DNA of 15,330 nucleotides, from the NCBI GenBank assembly GCA_964351885.1, contig CAYGPP010000096.1, forward strand, positions 1 through 15,330, read 5' to 3'. The DNA is from Marinoscillum sp964351885. GTDB lineage: Bacteria; Bacteroidota; Bacteroidia; Cytophagales; Cyclobacteriaceae. The translations under genes and the position numbers were made by a program. A model generated the notes under the pieces. That model was given only the letters and a program-made list of their open reading frames with translations, was not told the origin of the DNA and did no database searches. Below are positions 7,359 through 14,802 of this stretch, piece after piece (position 1 is the stretch's first letter; each line of letters opens with the position of its first letter).

Positions 7359-7771
7359 TTCTTATCCAATACCGCGATGGTTATTTTACTGAGCGTAATG
7401 AGGTTATCATCTTCATCTGTGATCTTGATTTGCCATAGATGAGTCGACTTCCCAATATGAACAGGAGTCACCTTACCAGTGACGAATCCCTTTCTGGCAG
7501 ACTTTATATGATTGGCACTAATCTCAAGTCCAACAGGGATTTTATCTTTCCCAATGACCAAACCAGCAGCTAGACTTCCCAATGTTTCTGCGAGTAATAC
7601 GGAAGCTCCACCATGTAGCAACCCAACCGGCTGAATGGTTTTATTCGAAACGGGCATTTTCGCGACTAGATAATCTTTGCCGATTTCTGTAAATACAATA
7701 TCAAGGTGTGAGACTGCCGTGTTCTGGCAATATTGATTGAGCTGATCGATGGTGATATCCTTAGGAATCAT
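7355..7771 (-). CDS. menI: Hotdog-fold thioesterase, probable DHNA-CoA thioesterase (MenI)
   Basis: A 138-residue single-domain hotdog thioesterase that probably hydrolyses 1,4-dihydroxy-2-naphthoyl-CoA, the step before prenylation in menaquinone synthesis. It matches the E. coli YdiI/MenI pattern along its whole length: NTAVSHLDIVFTEIG, PVGLLHGGASVLLAETLGSLA (the last with catalytic Glu62) and the LEISANHIKSARKG strand. As the first gene of the menI-menF-menD run, it overlaps the menF ATG by ATGA at 7355-7358. The context supports a menaquinone role over the more general PaaI or phenylacetyl-CoA thioesterases, which share the fold. Members of this family can hydrolyse several acyl-CoAs, so the precise substrate is inferred. 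A promoter-like TATTTTTG lies 16 bases before its ATG. Confidence 0.88.
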   Translation of the reverse strand: MIPKDITIDQLNQYCQNTAVSHLDIVFTEIGKDYLVAKMPVSNKTIQPVGLLHGGASVLLAETLGSLAAGLVIGKDKIPVGLEISANHIKSARKGFVTGKVTPVHIGKSTHLWQIKITDEDDNLITLSKITIAVLDKK

Positions 7772-7787
7772 AAGTCCTTATTTACTT

Positions 7788-7795
7788 CAAAAATA
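7788..7795 (-). promoter_or_regulatory. Candidate -7 element (TATTTTTG) for the menI-menF-menD operon
   Basis: On the minus strand this reads TATTTTTG, fitting TAnnTTTG of Bacteroidota promoters. It lies in the 102-base divergent spacer between menI and the phosphatase gene, close to the menI ATG at 7771, so the leader would be very short (about 10 bases). A TTG occurs upstream, but 25 bases away, which is further than usual. The wider 12-mer ATTATTTTTGAA is repeated exactly before the lipoprotein gene near 14.75 kb. Confidence 0.35.
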
Positions 7796-7873
7796 ATGCG
7801 CTCGTTAAATACTTATGTGACAATTGGTATTTATTCCTAATTCATTGTCAAACTAAAGAGTTTTAATGTTTTT

Positions 7874-8509
7874 ATGTTTGCTCGAAAGACAGAATTCTTG
7901 AAAAAACTCTATATTATTCGACACGGGCAGACAGATTTTAATAGGATGGGAATGGTTCAAGGAAGCGGAATTGATTCATCGTTGAATGATCTAGGAAAGC
8001 AACAAGGGGCGGCATTTTTTAATTCCTATATGGATTTTAAATTTGAGAAGATATACGTTTCTAATCTGAAACGAACCCAAGAGACTGTTCAGCAATTCAT
8101 TGATATAGGAATCCCTTTTCAGTCAGATGCCGACCTTAGAGAGATCAGTTGGGGTACTCAAGAAGGGATAGCATTCACGCCGGAAACTTCATCTATCTAT
8201 CAAGAGACCTGCAAGGCTTGGACCGAGGGTAATTTGGATTTGAGAATTGAAGGTGGAGAAACACCCCTTGAGGTAGAGTTAAGACAGAGAAAAGCGATGA
8301 GCCGAATATTAGAGGATGAAGGTGAGAGAATTCTCATTTGCATTCACGGACGAGCCATGAGAATCATGCTTTGCTGGATGCTGGGATATCCGCTGAGTTT
8401 TATGGATCATTTTCCACATGCCAATACGGGTTTGTATCAGGTAAACTGGACGGGAAGTCAATTCACGATCGAGATATTCAATGAACAAAATCACTTGATA
8501 GATTTGTGA
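7874..8509 (+). CDS. Histidine phosphatase family protein (phosphoglycerate-mutase-like)
   Basis: A 211-residue cytoplasmic phosphatase of the histidine acid phosphatase superfamily. The phosphohistidine motif is LYIIRHGQT (Arg16, His17). The other pocket residues are Arg67 in LKRTQET, the acid Glu90 in LREISWG and the second histidine His158 in CIHGRAMR. The substrate is unknown; relatives include alpha-ribazole phosphatase and broad phosphomonoesterases, and no cobalamin genes are nearby to favour CobC. The ATG at 7874 is the earliest start considered. A TTG at 7898 would give the family-typical beginning MKKLYIIRHGQT, and a TATGTTTG promoter-like octamer overlaps the ATG, so the shorter form (203 residues) is a real alternative. 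It is divergent from menI and is followed 56 bases later by the glycosyltransferase. Confidence 0.88.
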   Translation: MFARKTEFLKKLYIIRHGQTDFNRMGMVQGSGIDSSLNDLGKQQGAAFFNSYMDFKFEKIYVSNLKRTQETVQQFIDIGIPFQSDADLREISWGTQEGIAFTPETSSIYQETCKAWTEGNLDLRIEGGETPLEVELRQRKAMSRILEDEGERILICIHGRAMRIMLCWMLGYPLSFMDHFPHANTGLYQVNWTGSQFTIEIFNEQNHLIDL

Positions 8510-8565
8510 TAACTATTAGACTAATGGAAAAGAGGAATTTGCATAATTTGTGATTAGACACCTCT

Positions 8566-9297
8566 ATGACAATTCAAAGCTTATTTATGGATTCTGATTT
8601 TAGACTAAGTATAATTATTCCTACGCTCAATGAGAGGAACAACATACGCAAGCGTCTAGAGTTCTTTGCTAAGCACGCAGATTTGGCTCAATTGGAAGTG
8701 ATTGTCGTGGATGCGAATAGTTCGGATGGGACTCAAGATGTGGTATCAGAATTTAGCTTTGCGAAACTCATTTCGAGCACTATTGCTTCAAGACCTGTTC
8801 AAATGAATTTAGGAGCCAATCTAGCTCAATTTAATTGGCTTTACTTTTTGCATGCAGATGTGGCTATTCCAGATTCTTTTCTTGAAGATATTCAATGCGC
8901 GAGCATCACTCATTCGATAGGAGGTTATAGATACGCATTCGACTCTCCTAAGCTTTTGCTTAAAGTGAACGCATTTTTCACACGATTTCCAATGATATGG
9001 TGTAGAGGTGGGGATCAAACCATGTTCGTAAAGAGGTCGCTATTTGATGATTTGGATGGATTTGATGAACACTTTTCTGTCATGGAAGACTTTGACTTTA
9101 TTCGCAGAGCGAAATCACACACTGAATATTTAATTATGCCAAAGAACGTAGTGGTGTCAGCACGTAAGTATCAAGAAAATGGTTATTGGAAAGTGCAATT
9201 TGTAAATTTTAAAGCCTTTCAAATGTTTAGAAAAGGTGTGGTACCTGATGACATTCGTATCTTTTACAAGAATGCTTTACGACTTAAAAACTATTAA
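8566..9297 (+). CDS. Family 2 glycosyltransferase (TIGR04283-like)
   Basis: A 243-residue GT-A fold glycosyltransferase. It opens with LSIIIPTLNERNNI (14-27), the nucleotide-sugar binding strand, followed by VIVVDANSSDGT (45-56), the metal-binding segment FLHADVAIP (94-102), GGDQTMFVKR (148-157) and the general-base region MEDFDFIRR (173-181). The short length, the SRPVQMNLGA stretch and the GGDQ motif fit the TIGR04283 group rather than the larger polysaccharide transferases. There is no membrane segment. An in-frame ATG at 8587 (MDSDFRLS) would remove seven residues and is also plausible. The donor and acceptor sugars cannot be told from the sequence. It is followed after 11 bases by the MBL-fold hydrolase, so the two are probably co-transcribed. 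Confidence 0.88.
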   Translation: MTIQSLFMDSDFRLSIIIPTLNERNNIRKRLEFFAKHADLAQLEVIVVDANSSDGTQDVVSEFSFAKLISSTIASRPVQMNLGANLAQFNWLYFLHADVAIPDSFLEDIQCASITHSIGGYRYAFDSPKLLLKVNAFFTRFPMIWCRGGDQTMFVKRSLFDDLDGFDEHFSVMEDFDFIRRAKSHTEYLIMPKNVVVSARKYQENGYWKVQFVNFKAFQMFRKGVVPDDIRIFYKNALRLKNY

Positions 9298-9308
9298 ATT
9301 CGATCAAT

Positions 9309-10040
9309 ATGGAATTAACAGTATTGGGATGTGGAGACGCTTTTGCATCTGATGGGAGGTTCAATACTTCCTTTCTCTTGTCACATGAAGGTAGACACAT
9401 ACTTATCGATTGTGGAGCATCTACCTTGATCCGTTTGAAGCAAATTGAGATGTCAGTGGAGGAGATTGAAACCATCGTTATCACCCACTTTCATGGAGAT
9501 CATTTTGGTGGGTTGCCTTTTCTGATTTTGAGTAAGCAATTTGAAACTGATAGGGAAAGCCCACTAAGGATAGTAGGGCCAGTAGGTATTGAATCAAAAG
9601 TAAGAAATCTGCAAGACGCACTTTATCCCGAAACGTCAAAATACATAAATGAGCTAGCAATTGAGTTTTACGAATACAGTGACTCTCATCCATTGTCAAT
9701 AGATAAAATCCGGATATCGGCTAAGATAGTGACTCATTCGCCACCTTCTTGCCCTCACGGCTTAAGGATTGAGTGGGGTGGTAGTGTATTTGCATTTTCG
9801 GGAGACACTGAGTGGAATGATGCACTTATCGAGCTAGCTGAAGGAACTGATCTTTTCGTAATCGAATGCAATAATTTAGATAATGAAACACCTGGACACA
9901 TGAGCTATCACACGATTATAGAAAAAGAGCACTTATTGAAAGCCAAGACAATCTATCTGACCCATATGGGTTTAGATGTCATTGATGATGAAGACATCAG
10001 TATTAGAAAATTGGCTGATGGAATGATTTTGAATTTTTGA
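9309..10040 (+). CDS. MBL-fold metal-dependent hydrolase (RNase Z/PhnP-like)
   Basis: A 243-residue metallo-beta-lactamase-fold hydrolase, probably binding two zinc ions. The signature THFHGDHFGG (59-68) supplies His60, His62, Asp64 and His65. Other metal ligands are likely His143 in VTHSPPS, Asp166 in FSGDTEW and His219 in YLTHMG. The opening ELTVLGCGDAFASDGRFNTS and the SGDT motif are typical of the RNase Z and PhnP-like branch. It lacks the long flexible arm that tRNase Z uses to hold tRNA, so it is more likely a small-molecule phosphodiesterase or an uncharacterised hydrolase. It lies 11 bases behind the glycosyltransferase and 37 bases before the pseudouridine synthase. The substrate is not known. 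Confidence 0.88.
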   Translation: MELTVLGCGDAFASDGRFNTSFLLSHEGRHILIDCGASTLIRLKQIEMSVEEIETIVITHFHGDHFGGLPFLILSKQFETDRESPLRIVGPVGIESKVRNLQDALYPETSKYINELAIEFYEYSDSHPLSIDKIRISAKIVTHSPPSCPHGLRIEWGGSVFAFSGDTEWNDALIELAEGTDLFVIECNNLDNETPGHMSYHTIIEKEHLLKAKTIYLTHMGLDVIDDEDISIRKLADGMILNF

Positions 10041-10077
10041 TTCCTTAGAATTGATTTCCAATACTTAAGAATTTTTA

Positions 10078-10674
10078 ATGATTAAAAATTTCCAGTACTT
10101 TATCATTTTCAAACCATACAAGGTACTAACTCAGTTTACTAATGAAGGAGAGAATCCAGGCCTGGGAAGCATCTATCAATTGGCCAAGGATATTTATCCA
10201 GTGGGTAGATTGGATTTAGATAGCGAAGGTTTGTTGCTTCTCACTAATGATAAAGTTCTCAACGCTAAACTTCTTGATCCAAAATACAAGCACCAAAGGA
10301 TTTATTGGGTGGAAGTGGATGGAACTCCAAGTGAGTCTTCACTGAATGAAATGAGAACAGGACTTGATATCAACGTGAAAGGTCTCTATCATACTTTGCC
10401 TTGTGAGGTGAAGATTATTGATACTCCTGAGTTGGCGGAGCGAGATCCTCCTGTGAACTATCGTAAACATCCCGAGAGGAGCTGGTTAGAAGTAAAATTG
10501 GTCGAAGGAAAGAATCGTCAGGTTCGTAAAATGACTGCCAAAATAGGTCATCCCACATTGCGATTGGTGAGGGTGGCTATTGAAGATTTATCTGTTTTTC
10601 CGTTGCAATCAGGAGGGATCACTCAGATATCGCGAAATGCACTTTATAAAAAACTAAAAATTAATCTGCCATAA
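10078..10674 (+). CDS. rluE: 23S rRNA pseudouridine synthase, RluE-like
   Basis: A 198-residue pseudouridine synthase of the RsuA/RluB/RluE group, which isomerises a uridine in ribosomal RNA. The catalytic aspartate is Asp46 in VGRLDLDSEGLLLLTND (42-58). The second core motif is WLEVKLVEGKNRQVRKM (136-152), followed by GHPTLRLVRVAI. There is no N-terminal S4 RNA-binding domain, which fits the single-domain RluE type (217 residues in E. coli, modifying U2457) rather than RluB or RsuA. Residues 122-135 (RDPPVNYRKHPERS) match the insert seen in RluE. The symbol is given on that resemblance; the exact target base is inferred. It ends 7 bases from the convergent ABC transporter gene. Confidence 0.88.
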   Translation: MIKNFQYFIIFKPYKVLTQFTNEGENPGLGSIYQLAKDIYPVGRLDLDSEGLLLLTNDKVLNAKLLDPKYKHQRIYWVEVDGTPSESSLNEMRTGLDINVKGLYHTLPCEVKIIDTPELAERDPPVNYRKHPERSWLEVKLVEGKNRQVRKMTAKIGHPTLRLVRVAIEDLSVFPLQSGGITQISRNALYKKLKINLP

Positions 10675-10675
10675 T

Positions 10676-10694
10676 ATCTCTCTAGAATAGAGAT
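10676..10694. terminator. Weak hairpin at the rluE/ABC convergent junction
   Basis: ATCTCT and AGAGAT form 6-base arms around a 7-base loop, overlapping the last codons of the ABC gene. The stem is AT-rich and short and the following bases (TTAAAA on the plus strand) are not a good T-tract, so it may be only a chance structure. It is the sole candidate terminator in the 7-base gap between the two converging genes. Confidence 0.2.
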
Positions 10695-13600
10695 TTAAAA
10701 CGATCTCGACTGGAGAAGAAATTTAAAATATTCTTTAAGACATCATTGATTAACGTGATATAAAGTACGCTTATCATTAGCCAAAGCATGGCAATGTTGA
10801 AGTGGACAGTGTCAATATGCCAATCCCATAACTCTTTCTCTGAGGCATAAAAATGGGCTCTTCCATAATCGGTAGTAGGGTCTTTGAAAATAGGATCTTT
10901 TCGCTGGATCAACTGTTTATCTGCTCTCACTAGCTTATTGAATTCGCTCCGATTGGTAACTAAATCGGAGATTCCTTCATTCATGTGATTTTTTCTTAAA
11001 ATAAGGAATTCATCTCTCCCAATTTTTGAGACGAGTTCTTCATAGATACTATCTTTTTTGGTTACAGAGTCCTTATACCAATTTTGAAAGCTTGATTGTA
11101 TGTTATCCAAATATGATAAAAAGCGGGTTCCTGTAGAATGAGTAAATATGTTTGGATCAAGAGCAGTAATTAGTGGGAATTGCCTAATGTTGAATTGTCC
11201 AGCCATTTTCGAATAACTATTCCGAATGACTTCAAACTCATCACTATATGCAGTATAATTACCCGAATCACTCATAATATACCTTGTGAGTTTTTCCATC
11301 TCAGGTATAAAATATGATCGCTGAAATGATGCCTGACTCATATCTTTTTCCACCTCGAAGAAATGCTTTTCGAAATCGTTATGCTTGTATTGAGCCACAG
11401 CCAAAGCCTCATAAGCCCATCTAGATGCCATGATGTCACCAACCACCGGTACATAAGATTGCTTGGCAATGTTGCTATGCAACTCGTCGAACTTGATCAT
11501 AGCTCCTCCAAGCAATAGCTGAGGCACTAGGATGAAAGGTATCAATATGTAAATAGTAATGATCGAATTTAGTGCTGAGGATATATTGAGACCCACAAGA
11601 TTGGCAAAACAGCTTGTTGAGAATAGTATGGCTACATAATACAAGGTTAATCCCTCAATTTCCAAAACATAGTTCCCCACTAAAACAAAACTAACCGTTT
11701 GAATGGCCGAGAGTAGAAATAGAAAGGCGATTTTAGAATTAATGTAGCTGAATTGACTAAGGTTCAGAAACGATTCGCGCTCACGAATTCTTCTGTCCTT
11801 GTAGATTTCCTCTGCGCTCACTGACATTCCGGTAAACAACGCAACAACTACAGACATAAATAAGTAAACCGGCAAATTCTTATTGTCAGAGAAAACATAA
11901 TTACCATCTGGAGCATACTTAGAGAAAAAACTCAAGACCAATGCGAGCACTGGAGCTTCCAGTAGGTTGATGAGAATGTATTGTCTGTTAGAAAGTTTGG
12001 ATCTCCAGTTCCGCTTAGAAAAGATTAAAAATTGCTGGAAAGTTGACGGAATATGAAAATTGGAAGGAGGGAGTCTTTCTTCAATTCGAATTTTCTTTAG
12101 GTTAGACTCCAGGTTGACTTTATATTTCTCGTACCAAGAGCTAGGACTTACACGCCTTATGGCAGTCATTTTCCCTGAGTCGTTAATTTCCTTCATTTCT
12201 ATGATTTGAAGGATTTGTTCAGGGATCACATTACCACATCGTGTACATTCACTTTCAGCGGCATTCACTTGAGTGCTCATGGTTTTGAAGTACACTACGG
12301 CATCAATAGGATTCCCGTTATAGATAGGGAAGCCACCTTTATCCAATATCCAAAGCTTATCGAAGAGCTTAAATATATCTGAAGAAGGCTGATGGATGAT
12401 GGCAATAACAAGCTTACCTGATCGTGCCAGATCTTTGAGGAGTTGCATTACTTTCTCAGAGTCCATTGAAGAAAGACCGCTAGTTGGTTCATCTACGTAG
12501 AGCACTGAAGGCTCTCTCATGAGTTCTAGGGCTATATTGAGTCGCTTTCTTTGGCCACCGCTGATATATTTATTCAAGGGATCACCCACTGTCAAATCAC
12601 TTATTTCCAGAAGGTCCAAATCAGTGAGAACCTTACTGACTGTTTTTTCGATTAGATCCTCTGAAAAATCACTGAAGCATATCCGAGCATTGAAATAGAG
12701 GTTTTCATAGACGCTCAATTCTTCAAAGAGTAAATCATCCTGAGGTACGTATCCTATGACTCCCTCGTGACTTGCTCCTTGAATGGTGTGTCCGTTGATG
12801 TGAAGCTTTCCTGAGGTTGGTTGGATCTTACCATTGAGCAAGTTGATTAGGGTAGATTTACCAACTCCACTTCCTCCCATAATTCCCACAAGGTTTCCAG
12901 ATTCTTCATAGAAACTGAATTTTTGAATTCCATTGCTGCTATTCTTGAAATGGAAAGAAACATCTTCTCCAGCCAAAACAATTTTTACTTTGCTCTGCTT
13001 TTCGGTGAATTTCCGAATGATTTCTGACTCATAAATAGAAGCAATGTTTGGACCTTTAATGATAGATCCAGGCTTCAGAATGTAGAATTTCTTTGTGATT
13101 ATTTTGTTGCCTTCTAAGTAAAGGTTGAGTGGGCCTACATACTTAAATACGTATGTTCCGACCGACTCGATAAACAAGACAAGAAGGTTTCCAAATAGAT
13201 TTTCGACATATAGATGATGATAATTGGTTTCTGTAGATTTTTTGACTTCCTTTTTGCGCATCATCCACGCCACCTCTTCTGGCCATTCGGTCATTTTATT
13301 ATCAATGATCATCCCTTTATCACTTGGGACATCTTTGAATTTTGGATCCATAATGAACGACCGAACGGCTATTACATCATCGGGATTCAAGTTGAAGTTC
13401 ATAGCGACTAAGGAGATGAATTCATCCTCGCGTTGAACCACTTTTTCGTCCGTATTGATCAACTCTAAGAGTTGCATGAATACTATGATCCGCTCACGGA
13501 TCTGCAATTCTTTGTTGAGTTGATTACAAATTTTGGCTATTTGCAATAGGCTGGAAGAATCTATTTCTAAGATTTCATCCTCTGAGGCAGCATTTACTTC

Positions 13601-13783
13601 TTGGTAAAATGAAAGGTAGTCGTAGTAGAGTCTCAAGTACTCATTGGTGAGTTCTTGATTGAGCAGTTTGCTTAAATAGGGTTTTACAATGAGTTCACCT
13701 GAATCTACCACATCATTGTTCTCCTTGACGCTTTCTATGATGGCAAAGAGATGAACTAATGCATTGATGATTGACTCGGTCAT
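10682..13783 (-). CDS. ABC-2 type half-transporter with N-terminal TerB-like domain
   Basis: A 1033-residue fusion. Residues about 5-145 are all-helical and resemble a TerB domain (MQLLELINTDEKVVQREDEF near 103-122). Residues about 190-265 form a less recognisable segment. The ATPase domain, about 270-500, has Walker A GGSGVGKST (303-311), signature ISGGQRKRLNIA (407-418), Walker B VLYVDEPTSGL (427-437) and H-loop IIHQPSS (His464), in the ABCG/White style. A linker carries a Cys pair, CTRCG (513-517). The permease has probable membrane segments near 602-620, 637-655, 684-705, 713-735, 740-760 and 992-1013. A 230-residue hydrophilic stretch lies between the fifth and sixth, probably outside the membrane. 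It likely works as a homodimer exporting an unknown lipid or small molecule. It is the last gene of the minus-strand pair, starting 25 bases after a possible terminator. Confidence 0.92.
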   Translation of the reverse strand: MTESIINALVHLFAIIESVKENNDVVDSGELIVKPYLSKLLNQELTNEYLRLYYDYLSFYQEVNAASEDEILEIDSSSLLQIAKICNQLNKELQIRERIIVFMQLLELINTDEKVVQREDEFISLVAMNFNLNPDDVIAVRSFIMDPKFKDVPSDKGMIIDNKMTEWPEEVAWMMRKKEVKKSTETNYHHLYVENLFGNLLVLFIESVGTYVFKYVGPLNLYLEGNKIITKKFYILKPGSIIKGPNIASIYESEIIRKFTEKQSKVKIVLAGEDVSFHFKNSSNGIQKFSFYEESGNLVGIMGGSGVGKSTLINLLNGKIQPTSGKLHINGHTIQGASHEGVIGYVPQDDLLFEELSVYENLYFNARICFSDFSEDLIEKTVSKVLTDLDLLEISDLTVGDPLNKYISGGQRKRLNIALELMREPSVLYVDEPTSGLSSMDSEKVMQLLKDLARSGKLVIAIIHQPSSDIFKLFDKLWILDKGGFPIYNGNPIDAVVYFKTMSTQVNAAESECTRCGNVIPEQILQIIEMKEINDSGKMTAIRRVSPSSWYEKYKVNLESNLKKIRIEERLPPSNFHIPSTFQQFLIFSKRNWRSKLSNRQYILINLLEAPVLALVLSFFSKYAPDGNYVFSDNKNLPVYLFMSVVVALFTGMSVSAEEIYKDRRIRERESFLNLSQFSYINSKIAFLFLLSAIQTVSFVLVGNYVLEIEGLTLYYVAILFSTSCFANLVGLNISSALNSIITIYILIPFILVPQLLLGGAMIKFDELHSNIAKQSYVPVVGDIMASRWAYEALAVAQYKHNDFEKHFFEVEKDMSQASFQRSYFIPEMEKLTRYIMSDSGNYTAYSDEFEVIRNSYSKMAGQFNIRQFPLITALDPNIFTHSTGTRFLSYLDNIQSSFQNWYKDSVTKKDSIYEELVSKIGRDEFLILRKNHMNEGISDLVTNRSEFNKLVRADKQLIQRKDPIFKDPTTDYGRAHFYASEKELWDWHIDTVHFNIAMLWLMISVLYITLINDVLKNILNFFSSRDRFKSLF

Positions 13784-13799
13784 TGGCTGATAAGTGGTG

Positions 13800-13878
13800 A
13801 AAATAAAAGCCGTCTTGCAGTCTTGAACTCAACATTTCTAAGGGATATGCTGAATTGCTCAGAGTATCAAGACGGCTT
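13800..13878 (-). terminator. Large inverted repeat with T-tract behind the lipoprotein gene (terminator or attenuator)
   Basis: On the minus strand AAGCCGTCTTG (13878-13868) and CAAGACGGCTT (13818-13808) are perfect 11-base complementary arms, immediately followed by TTATTTTT. The arrangement starts about 20 bases past the lipoprotein stop, so it fits a factor-independent terminator or partial attenuator before the ABC gene. The loop is unusually long (49 bases) and holds a second copy of CAAGAC and a small CTGA/TCAG stem, allowing alternative pairings. A small structured RNA or regulatory leader for the ABC gene is possible. Confidence 0.6.
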
Positions 13879-13898
13879 CTGGTGAAGTGATTAGCTTC

Positions 13899-14717
13899 TT
13901 ATCCGACGATTGTACTTCGCATTTCTGCAATACTAGTGGCTACATCCTCAAACTGACCTTTAGAGATCTCATTAGACTCTCCAATTTGCTCATAAAATAA
14001 TAGAACGTATCTAAGGAACGGGAGAACACGATTTACATTTTCATCATCAGAATGCTTCTCCATCAAAGTCGTCAATTTAACAACCTGATCTTTTTGAGCA
14101 GCTAATACGGCCAATAAGTTACTATCATAATTACTAGCCTTTACAAGTGAAGAAGTGATATATAAACCTTCGATAACACTCCCAGCGACCACCAAAAGTG
14201 AAGTTTTCTCATCACCACTCTGATTTAAGTAATTGTAAGTTTGATAAAATGATTCTGTAATGATCAAAATCAAAGAATCCTTTTTTTCTAGATTAGACTC
14301 AATTCTATCAGCCATATCCTTGTTGAAAGCAGTAGAGATATTTAAATCATCAATAAGTCTTCTCGATGCAGCCAAAAACTCAACAGATTCTTGTCTTCTA
14401 TCGAAAGTGCTTGAGAAACTTAAGTCAGCACCATACACACCTAGATTTAAAGCTTTTTGCCATTCAGCAACATAATTACTTGCATTTGCTGGATCATTGG
14501 TAATTTCTTCATCGTATTTAGCATTAGCATCTACAAGCATCTTCGTGACTTCAAATGAAGTTGGAAGCGGATATTCAAATTGTTCTTCTACAAATGCTTC
14601 TAGCTCTTGTTTTTTCTCAGCCGCTTGCTCAGCCTTTTGCTTTTTCGAATCACCACAATAGGTGAGAACTAGACTTAAAAGGACGAGGACAGCTATGTTT
14701 CTTTTCTTGTTCATCAT
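13899..14717 (-). CDS. Putative helical lipoprotein of unknown function
   Basis: A 272-residue exported protein. Residues 3-6 are basic (NKKR) and 8-20 hydrophobic, followed by Cys21 in VLTYCGDSKK, which looks like a lipoprotein signal peptide. Tyrosine at the -1 position is unusual for a lipobox, so a cleaved or anchored form is not certain. Residues about 25-48 are a Lys/Glu-rich coiled-coil-like stretch (KKQKAEQAAEKKQELEAFVEEQ region). The rest is predicted largely helical, with a conserved-looking LNLGVYGADLSFSSTFDRRQ segment near 90-110. I know similar unnamed proteins from Bacteroidota but no function. It begins MM (ATG at 14717 or 14714). It precedes the ABC transporter on the same strand, separated by the inverted repeat, so they may be partly co-transcribed. 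It is divergent from the aldose epimerase gene. Confidence 0.8.
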   Translation of the reverse strand: MMNKKRNIAVLVLLSLVLTYCGDSKKQKAEQAAEKKQELEAFVEEQFEYPLPTSFEVTKMLVDANAKYDEEITNDPANASNYVAEWQKALNLGVYGADLSFSSTFDRRQESVEFLAASRRLIDDLNISTAFNKDMADRIESNLEKKDSLILIITESFYQTYNYLNQSGDEKTSLLVVAGSVIEGLYITSSLVKASNYDSNLLAVLAAQKDQVVKLTTLMEKHSDDENVNRVLPFLRYVLLFYEQIGESNEISKGQFEDVATSIAEMRSTIVG

Positions 14718-14748
14718 GAAATCTTTTTTTACGGATTCTTTAGGAATT

Positions 14749-14756
14749 CAAAAATA
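14749..14756 (-). promoter_or_regulatory. Candidate -7 element (TATTTTTG) for the lipoprotein gene
   Basis: On the minus strand this is TATTTTTG, fitting TAnnTTTG, and lies 31 bases before the lipoprotein ATG, giving a leader of about 25 bases. It sits within the 12-mer ATTATTTTTGAA that also precedes menI. No convincing TTG -33 element is seen at the expected distance. It is the best promoter candidate in this 107-base divergent spacer. Confidence 0.4.
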
Positions 14757-14802
14757 ATACCTTGGATTGCGATTAAGTACGATTTTGAAATATATTTTAG
14801 CC

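Noticed and set aside
7872..8509. Assigning the histidine phosphatase as CobC or GpmB
   Set aside because: The catalytic residues are shared by many phosphatases and no cobalamin or glycolysis genes lie beside it, so no symbol is justified.
9309..10040. Calling the MBL-fold protein RNase Z (rnz)
   Set aside because: The metal-binding motifs fit, but at 243 residues it lacks the flexible tRNA-holding arm and is shorter than usual tRNase Z, so only the fold is named.
10678..10694. Strong terminator between rluE and the ABC gene
   Set aside because: The stem is only six AT-rich base pairs and no real T-tract follows, so it is listed only as a weak candidate.
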